Shown piece after piece: positions 7,543 to 13,238 of a stretch of 13,238 bases of DNA. The first letter of the stretch is position 1, and the number at the start of each line of letters is the position of its first letter. Origin of the DNA: an uncultured Brevundimonas sp. GTDB taxonomy: Bacteria > Pseudomonadota > Alphaproteobacteria > Caulobacterales > Caulobacteraceae. Both the position numbers and the translations under genes were made by a program. Below the pieces are notes generated by a model. The model made no database searches. It saw nothing but the letters and a program-made list of their open reading frames with translations, and was not told the origin of the DNA. The stretch is taken from the NCBI GenBank assembly GCA_946885435.1, contig CAMPGL010000044.1, forward strand, positions 1 through 13,238, in the 5' to 3' direction.

Positions 7543-8073
7543 ATGCTCAGATCCGCCGCCGTCGTCGCCGTGCTCGCCCTGACGGCGGGCGTCGCCCAGG
7601 CCCAGACGCCCGCCGCTCCGCCGTGCCAGGCGCCCGAACATCGCCAGATGGACTTCTGGGTCGGCGAGTGGGACCTGGAGTTCGACAATCCGAACGGAAC
7701 CGTCGGCCGGGCGACCAACCGCATCACCCGCAACGAGTTCGGCGATTGCGTCGTCGCCGAGCATTTCGAGCAGGCCGACACCGGCTACGTCGGCGCGTCC
7801 TGGTCGGTCTATGATCCGCAGACCGGCCAATGGCGTCAGACCTGGGTCGACAACGCCGGCACGCCCTTCTTCCTCGTCGGTGGACCGGTGGAGGGTCAGC
7901 CGCACCTCTTCGAGCTGCGCACCACCGAGCCGCGCGGCGCCCAGACTCCCGCGACGCGCCGCATGATCTGGGAGCAGGTCACCGAGGACAGCCTGGTCTG
8001 GCGCTGGCAGACCGAGCAGACCGACGGCTCCTGGGCCGACGCCTGGGTGCTGCGTTATCGCCGCCGGAACTGA
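7543..8073 (+). CDS. secreted protein of unknown function, DUF1579-like
   Basis: A 176-residue protein with a typical cleavable signal peptide: MLR, a hydrophobic core AAVVAVLALTAGV, then AQA before QTPAA (cleavage near residue 20). The mature part begins with a Cys-containing linker and the motif QMDFWVGEWDLEF (35-47). It continues with a beta-rich domain containing YDPQTGQWRQTWVD (90-103) and ends with WVLRYRRR. The FWvGEWd / WrQtWvD pattern occurs in a widespread group of small periplasmic proteins resembling DUF1579 and probably forming a beta-barrel or lipocalin-like fold; their function is not known. Two Cys in the mature chain (28 and 69) could form a disulfide. A strong Shine-Dalgarno, AGGGAGG (7531-7537), sits 5 bases before the ATG, which fixes the start. 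It lies 53 bases after sdhB on the same strand and may be cotranscribed with it. The family call is tentative. Confidence 0.8.
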   Translation: MLRSAAVVAVLALTAGVAQAQTPAAPPCQAPEHRQMDFWVGEWDLEFDNPNGTVGRATNRITRNEFGDCVVAEHFEQADTGYVGASWSVYDPQTGQWRQTWVDNAGTPFFLVGGPVEGQPHLFELRTTEPRGAQTPATRRMIWEQVTEDSLVWRWQTEQTDGSWADAWVLRYRRRN

Positions 8074-8091
8074 GCCTACACGGACAAAGCG

Positions 8092-8849
<758 letters not shown>

Positions 8850-8853
<4 letters not shown>

Positions 8854-11678
8854 GCGGACTCGCTGGCCGCCTGCGGCTCCGCCGTGCGCTCGCGGAAGCG
8901 GGCGCGGGCCTGCGAGACCCAGCCGGTGAAGGTGTCGACGCTCTCGGCCAGCCTCTGGGCGTCTCGCAGCCCTGAGAAGTCCTCACGCGTCGCCAGGGCC
9001 AGGCGCATGGCGTCGGGACTGCGGGCGCCTTCGATGAAGCGGCTGTAGCGCTGGTTCAAGCGCGCCAGGGCCGATGCGTCCCGCGCCAGCGAATAGCCGA
9101 TGCCCGCCCGGGTCACCTGGGTCTCCTCGGCGGCCGTAAGCTGCGCCTCGTTCTCCCAGCGGGCGCCGAGCCCGGCTTCGTAGAGGCCGGCGGCCCCGGC
9201 CCAGTCCTGCTGCTTCCACAGGATGTCGGCGCGCACGGCCTGGGCGGCCGGGCTGGCGTCCGAGCCCAGCACCTCGAGCGCGTGGTCGTAACGGCCCAGC
9301 ATCATCAGGGCCCGGGCCTCGAGCGCCCGGCGCTCGGCCTGCAGGGCGCTGGGTAACAGCGTGGTGCGCGAGCCCCAGAGGTTTTCCAGCGCCTTCTGGG
9401 GTTCGCGGTTTATCAGGCGGATGGCGGCCGCGTCTGTGGCCACGCTGGCCTTGGCCACGCCGTCCAGCCGGTGCTCGACCTGATATTCGAGCAAAGCCGC
9501 CGCGCGGTCGAGCAGATCGAGGTCGACGAGACGGCGCGACAGGCGGCGCACCATGTCGTCGCCCTCGGCGCCCGGCGGAGTGAGTTCTCTGAAGTCCTCG
9601 AACAGGGCGACCGCCTGGATCGGCTGCAGACCGTCGGCGGCGCCCTCCAGAAACAGCGCGCGGAAGGCGTTGGAGAGATCCGCCTGGAGCTCTGCGGCCT
9701 GCGGCAGGTCCGGCAGGCGCGTGCCCGCGCCGCGCAGCACCTCGAGCGCCTCGCGATACCGGCCTTGCGAGAGATAGACCCCGCCGAGCGTGCGGATGAC
9801 CTGCAGCTCGGAGGCGTCGCCGCGCCAGCGCCAGCGCAGGGGCTCCATCCGCTGCACCGCCTGGGCCGGGGTCAGGGCGCCCGCCGCCAGCTCGAGCCGC
9901 GTGGCGTGCAGGGTCGCCGGCACGGCCAGATCCTCGAACGGCGCGCGCGAGATGGCGCGATGGATGGCCGCCGCGCGCCGGGTGTCGCCCTCCGCCTCGA
10001 ACAACCGGGCCTGGACGGCGCGGACTTCCAGCAGCTGACGCGAGCCGGTCGCCTGAGCGAGCGCATAGTCAATTAGGGCGCGGGCCCCGGCGGGGTCGCC
10101 GCTTTCCAGCGCGGCTTCGGCGTGGGCCATCGCGAAACGGGTGCGCCATTCCGGCGGAAAGGCGTCGACCGCCCGGGCTCCGTCTGAGAAGGCGCGCCGC
10201 GCCACCTCCCACTCGCCCTGGCGGGCGGCGATATAGCCGCGCCAGACGGCGGCCGAGGCGTCGCCGGTGAGCGGGCCGGAGGCGAAGTCGGCCTGGGCCT
10301 CGGCCAGACGCCCGATCGCGGCGCGGGCCGCCCCGCGCAGGCCGCGCGCCTCGGGCAAGCCGCCCATGCGCTCGTCGCCCTGGACCAGGCTGTTGATGAC
10401 GCCGATGGCCTCGAAATGCAGGCCGGATCCCACGAGGAAGCGCGCGAGCGCCAGCCGCGCCTCGACCGGGGCGCTCTCGCCGAGCATCGCCTCTTCAGCC
10501 GCCGCCGTCTGGAGCTGGCGATAACGGGCCGGGAAATCGGCCTCGCCGAGGTCCGCCCATTCAGAGAGGACGAGGGCCGGCAGGCCCGCCGCCTGGGGCG
10601 CCTCGGGCAGGGCCTCGGCCTGCCGCAGCGCGTCGGTGGGGGACGACAGGTGAAGGCCGCCCGGGCGGCTGATCCGCACGAGGTCGCCGTCCACGGCCAC
10701 CGTCAGATCCTCGGCCGTCGGCGTCAGGGCCAGGCCCTGGGCCGTCGGCAGCAGGGTCATGTCGACCAGCCGGCGTCCATGCTCCAGTCCCTTGGAGGGC
10801 CCACGCGCGGTGATGACGCCGATGCGGTCGCCGACGGTGGGATCCTGGATCCACAGCACCCGGGTCGCGCCGGGCACCGCCGCCGTCATGCCGGTCGGGC
10901 CGGACTCGTCGTCGCGCGCGAGCGTGACCGGCGCCTCCGGCGCCTGGCCTTCGACGCCCAGGGTCACGATCCAGCGGCCGCCCTCGCTGCGGGCGACAGG
11001 CTGGATGTCTGCGGGCGCGGAGATGCGCACCGCCGTGAAGTCCTCGCCACGCACCCAGCGGATGTCCGAGGCGGGCCCCAGGCCGGCAGGCGGCTGTTCC
11101 AGGTCGAGGCGGGCCGAGGCGTCGAAGACCACCCAGACGGCGTCCTCGCGGCGGAAGACGGCCGCCGGCGTCGGCGTGCGCCAGTCGAAGTCGAGCGTCA
11201 GCACCCCGCCGTGAACCTCGGCGCCCACCCGGACCACGTCGGCCTGGGGCGCCTCGGCCGCCTGGCCGGCGGGGAAGATGTTCACATAGGCCGCGCCGTC
11301 GGCCTGACCGAAGCGGGCGTCAGCGCCCTCGGCCAGGGTCAGGACGATCTCGGTCGCCGACTGGACGGCCCGGGTCTCCACCGAGGCGACGCCGCGCGGC
11401 GGATTCACCCTGAGCAGGGCGATGTCGGGCGCCGCTGTCGTGCCGAGCCGAACCACCACTGTCTGGCCGTCGCGGCGGACCCTTGCGCGCGACCCGATCG
11501 GCCCCGCGAACTCGACGCGGGCGAAGCGCTCGTTGACGCCCAGCCGGATGTCGATGGGATCGCCCGGCGCCGCCAGGGCCAGGCCGTTCAGGGGCGCAGC
11601 CGCCACCGCGCCGGCGGTGAGCACCGCGGCGGTCGTGCGCGCAATGCGCCGCCTCGACTGACGGGCGTCCCCGGCCAT
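8850..11678 (-). CDS. exported TPR-repeat protein with N-terminal AMIN-like beta repeats
   Basis: A 942-residue protein. A twin-basic start (RQSRRRIAR) and a hydrophobic stretch ending near GLALAAPGD form a signal peptide, so it is probably periplasmic. Residues about 45-340 are beta-rich and contain four similar units of about 27 residues, each a strand, a turn, then G-x-x-[WV]-V-x-[LF]; this resembles AMIN-type modules, some of which bind peptidoglycan. From about residue 380 to the end it is helical and Ala/Leu/Arg-rich with TPR-like pairs, for example AVWRGYIAARQGEWEVARRAFSDGA and QGRYREALEVLRGAG. The frame extends to a TTG at 11687, but ATG 11678 gives a normal signal peptide and I prefer it. 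It follows the bitopic protein gene after 39 bases and overlaps the next small ORF by GTGA. I infer an envelope scaffold or assembly role; no specific function can be named. Confidence 0.85.
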
Positions 11679-11717
11679 GTCCGGCAAGGTGAAGGGACGC
11701 GGTTAGGGCCGGGTTAA

Positions 11718-12251
11718 CTAGCCCGCGGCGGCGGCGGTCTCGATCTGCGGGACCTCGATGGCCAGGGGCTCGGGCTGGATGGCGACTTCCGGGACCTGGA
11801 TGACCGGCTCGGCTTCGGCCGCCGGCTGTTCCGGGGCCGTCGAGACACGCTGCGGCGTGGCAGCCGGCTCGGGCGTCTCGACCGGCGCGGGCTCCGGCGG
11901 GGACTCCGCCGCCACGGGCTGGACCTCGACCTCGGCGCGCGCCGCCTCCGTCGTGACGGTCTCGGTGACTTCAGTCTCGGGGGCCTCAGCGGTCTCGGCA
12001 GGCGCGCGCGCATCGACGACGCGCTCCACCGGCTCGGCGACGGGCACGATCTCGGCGGCTTCAGCCGAGCCGCTCGTCTCCAGGAACCTCAGATCCGAGG
12101 TCCGAACCAGGGAGAGGCCGAACATCAGCACGGCGCCTCCGGCGACGGCGAGCACGGCCATCTTCGGCGGCCGCAGCGCGCGGCGAGGCGGCAGCGGCCG
12201 CTCGAGACCGTGCATCGGCTGGACATAGGATTCGGCGCGCATGTCGCGCAT
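11718..12251 (-). CDS. bitopic membrane protein with Pro/Glu/Ala-rich periplasmic tail
   Basis: A 177-residue protein of unknown function. The first 30 residues are cytoplasmic-like and basic (RPLPPRRALRPPK), followed by one transmembrane helix MAVLAVAGGAVLMFGLSLV (31-49). About 125 residues of low-complexity Pro, Glu, Ala, Val and Thr then run to the end. The basic N-terminal flank predicts the tail outside the inner membrane; such tails are usually extended spacers that reach toward the cell wall. AGGAG (12259-12263) lies 7 bases before the ATG at 12251, which supports that start over ATG 12242. It is the first gene of a minus-strand unit with the TPR protein (39-base gap). Membrane-spacer plus periplasmic TPR architectures occur in polarity, motility and wall machinery, but nothing here identifies which. 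No catalytic motif is present. Confidence 0.78.
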   Translation of the reverse strand: MRDMRAESYVQPMHGLERPLPPRRALRPPKMAVLAVAGGAVLMFGLSLVRTSDLRFLETSGSAEAAEIVPVAEPVERVVDARAPAETAEAPETEVTETVTTEAARAEVEVQPVAAESPPEPAPVETPEPAATPQRVSTAPEQPAAEAEPVIQVPEVAIQPEPLAIEVPQIETAAAAG

Positions 12252-12346
12252 GGCTTCGCTCCTGAACGCTTCCCCTGCGTCGAGAGGAACACACCTGGAG
12301 TCAGAGGGTTCAGCTTGGCCGCGAAAGAAAGTCGTGGACGGACCGT

Positions 12347-12871
12347 TCAGTCCGCCTCGCGCTCGCCGACCTCCTCGGGCCGCACCGCCAGGAGCCAGCC
12401 GTCGCCGATATGCAGTTCGGGCACGGCCTCGCGCGTGAAGGGCAGGTACCAGGTCTGGCCGCCCTCCGCCGGGGTGATCTCGAGGATATCGCCGGCCCCG
12501 AAGTTCTGGACCGACTTGATCCGGCCCAGAACCGGGCCATCCGGCGCGCGCGCCTCAAGGCCGATCAGGTCCGTGAGGTAGAACTCGTCCTCCTCCGGCT
12601 CGGGCAGGCGGTCGCGCGGGACGTAGAGCTTGAGGCCCCGCATGGCGTCGGCCTCTTCCTTCGTGGCGATCTCCCTGGCGCGGGCCACCACGCCCTTCTT
12701 GTCGGGCCGCCCGCCGGTCAGGGTCAGGCCCGGGGAGCCGTCCGCCTTCAGCAGCGGTCCATAGGACAGCAGCGCCATGGGGTCGGCGGTGAAGCTGGTG
12801 ACGCGCACCTCGCCGCGCACGCCGAAGGCGCCGCCCACCTGGCCCACTAGGATGAGGTTATGGGTCACCAT
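12347..12871 (-). CDS. rimM: ribosome maturation factor RimM
   Basis: A 174-residue protein that binds the 30S head through S19 and helps 16S rRNA 3'-domain maturation. The N-terminal RimM domain starts with the family pattern LILVGQVGGAFGVRGEVRVTSF (about 6-27, abbreviated by its key VGQVGGAFGVRGEV core). The C-terminal PRC-barrel begins at EFYLTDLIGLEA (96-107) and includes LGRIKSVQNFGAGDILEI and WYLPFT. The ATG at 12871 has GGGGAGAG (12884-12877) 5 bases upstream; a GTG one codon later is an alternative. It lies downstream of the probable rpsP, as expected, but a terminator and inverted repeats intervene. Downstream, the usual trmD and rplS genes are missing from this place. A short hairpin (12339-12354) followed by a T-containing stretch after the stop could be a weak terminator. 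Confidence 0.95.
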   Translation of the reverse strand: MVTHNLILVGQVGGAFGVRGEVRVTSFTADPMALLSYGPLLKADGSPGLTLTGGRPDKKGVVARAREIATKEEADAMRGLKLYVPRDRLPEPEEDEFYLTDLIGLEARAPDGPVLGRIKSVQNFGAGDILEITPAEGGQTWYLPFTREAVPELHIGDGWLLAVRPEEVGEREAD

Positions 12872-12876
12872 TTCCG

Positions 12877-12884
12877 CTCTCCCC
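12877..12884 (-). promoter_or_regulatory. rimM: rimM ribosome binding site inside the repeat arm
   Basis: The minus strand reads GGGGAGAG at 12884-12877, 5 bases before the rimM ATG. Its GGGG is also the 3' side of the local CCCCGGC/GCCGGGG hairpin, and GAGCGG next to it can pair with the opposite arm at 12995-13000. In a transcript reading through from rpsP the site would therefore be at least partly buried in secondary structure. Confidence 0.55.
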
Positions 12885-12921
12885 GGCGAATGCCGGGGCC
12901 CAGATCAAAGGACACCGCCCA

Positions 12922-12965
12922 CAAAAGAAGAGCGCCGCGCTCGAATAGGCCGGGCGCGGCGCTCT
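12922..12965 (-). terminator. intrinsic terminator downstream of rpsP
   Basis: A perfect 12-bp stem, AGAGCGCCGCGC (minus-strand reading from 12965) paired with its complement at 12929-12940, has a 13-base loop. On the minus strand it is followed at once by TCTTTTG (T-rich). That is the layout of a Rho-independent terminator for transcription arriving from the upstream gene at 13008. On the plus strand no T-run follows, so it is directional. Read-through or another promoter would be needed for rimM. Confidence 0.75.
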
Positions 12966-13007
12966 GTCATCTGGCCCCCGGCATTCGCCGGGGTGAGCGG
13001 CCTGGAG

Positions 13008-13238
13008 TTAGCCCTCGGTCTTTTCTTCCTCGGCGGCCGGGGCCTCTTCAGCGGCGGCCTCAGCCGGAGCAGCCTCTTCGGCGGCCGGAGCTTCTTCCGC
13101 AGCGGCTTCGGCCGGGGCGGCTTCTTCAGCGGCGGGAGCTTCCTCGGCGGCCGGGGCTTCCGGTTCCGGAGCCGGGGCGGCGGCGGCCTCGGCCTTGGCG
13201 GCGGCTTCGGCCTCGGCGCGGTCGGCTTCGCGCTGGGC
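13008..13238 (-). CDS. rpsP: C-terminal tail of a probable 30S ribosomal protein S16 (start outside window)
   Basis: An open frame runs from the window edge to a TAA at 13010-13008, giving the last 76 residues. It begins AQREADRAEAEAAAKAEA, a charged helical stretch, then turns into an Ala/Glu/Pro tail. The tail has 2.6 copies of a 16-residue unit, AEEAPAAEEAAPAEAA (residues 31-46, 47-62, 63-71 of the visible part), and ends EEEKTEG. Alphaproteobacterial S16 proteins commonly carry such acidic Ala-rich extensions after the conserved 80-residue core, and rpsP is the usual gene upstream of rimM. None of the S16 core is in the window, so the identity rests on tail type and position. A strong intrinsic terminator follows 43 bases after the stop. 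Confidence 0.72.
   Translation of the reverse strand, partial: AQREADRAEAEAAAKAEAAAAPAPEPEAPAAEEAPAAEEAAPAEAAAEEAPAAEEAAPAEAAAEEAPAAEEEKTEG

Larger units (their letters stand above)
12874..13000. repeat. 127-base element with 32-base inverted terminal repeats (REP-like pair)
   Basis: Bases 12874-12905 and 12969-13000 are reverse complements at 30 of 32 positions. Each arm also folds on itself: CCCCGGC, a four-base loop, GCCGGGG (12881-12898 and 12977-12994 or so). Paired palindromic elements in opposite orientation between genes are typical of REP/BIME-type repeats, and sequences with this CCCCGGC-N4-GCCGGGG core are, from memory, common between genes in related bacteria. No target-site duplication is visible at the ends. 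It encloses the terminator at 12922-12965, and its left arm contains the rimM Shine-Dalgarno. Confidence 0.8.

Noticed and set aside
10416..11717. A 433-codon plus-strand frame opposite the TPR protein gene.
   Set aside because: Composition dominated by Arg, Gly, Asp and His is typical of antisense frames at high GC. The opposite strand has a signal peptide and repeat structure.
11718..12060. The Pro/Glu/Ala-rich tail as evidence for a TonB protein.
   Set aside because: The TM-plus-Pro/Glu layout resembles TonB, but the folded TonB C-terminal domain is absent and the chain ends in low complexity.
12339..12354. Hairpin CGGAC/GTCCG followed by CTTTCTTTC (minus strand) as a terminator of rimM.
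   Set aside because: The 5-bp stem partly overlaps the end of rimM and the T-stretch begins several bases later; too weak to list separately.
13026..13148. The GC-rich tandem pattern at the right edge as a DNA repeat or CRISPR-like array.
   Set aside because: It is in frame with an open reading frame, the copies differ at silent positions, and there are no spacers. It is a protein-level repeat.

Overview
The window is a dense, GC-rich chromosomal segment (about 70% GC by eye) from an alphaproteobacterium, most likely a member of the Caulobacterales close to Brevundimonas or Caulobacter. This is inferred from three signs: a TIGR02186 (Alph_Pro_TM) protein, a family restricted to Alphaproteobacteria; a Caulobacter-type housekeeping promoter before a ferredoxin gene; and an Ala/Glu/Pro-tailed gene, probably ribosomal protein S16, next to rimM. 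I see no phage, plasmid, transposase, CRISPR, tRNA or rRNA. No gene-free stretch exceeds 300 bases; the longest is the 136-base gap between rimM and rpsP.

Layout. (1) 1-771, plus strand: the 3' part of a TIGR02186 membrane-anchored protein. It ends tail to tail with (2) 768-3946, minus strand: a coupled two-gene DNA-repair operon, an Lhr-like DEXH helicase followed by the metallophosphoesterase PdeM. These are two of the four members of the 'ligase-associated DNA damage response' set; the ligase and the exonuclease are not here. A near-match to the alphaproteobacterial LexA box lies just upstream of the helicase. (3) 4033-8446, plus strand: a GT39/ArnT-like membrane glycosyltransferase coupled to HMG-CoA lyase, then succinate dehydrogenase iron-sulfur subunit SdhB, a small secreted protein of unknown function, and an adrenodoxin-type [2Fe-2S] ferredoxin with its own probable promoter. 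(4) 8443-12251, minus strand: a three-gene unit of unknown function. In transcription order it encodes a bitopic membrane protein with a Pro/Glu/Ala-rich periplasmic tail, a 942-residue exported protein (beta-repeat N-terminal half, TPR-like C-terminal half), and a small AT-richer ORF coupled to it. (5) 12347-13238, minus strand: rimM and the C-terminal tail of a gene I take to be rpsP. A 127-base inverted-repeat element between them carries an intrinsic terminator and overlaps the rimM ribosome binding site.

The genes are mostly housekeeping (DNA repair, leucine/ketone-body catabolism, TCA cycle and respiration, Fe-S electron transfer, ribosome maturation). The least understood parts are the minus-strand unit 8443-12251 and the rpsP-rimM intergenic element. 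Gene packing is tight: three same-strand pairs overlap by GTGA and two convergent pairs share a CTAG at their stops.
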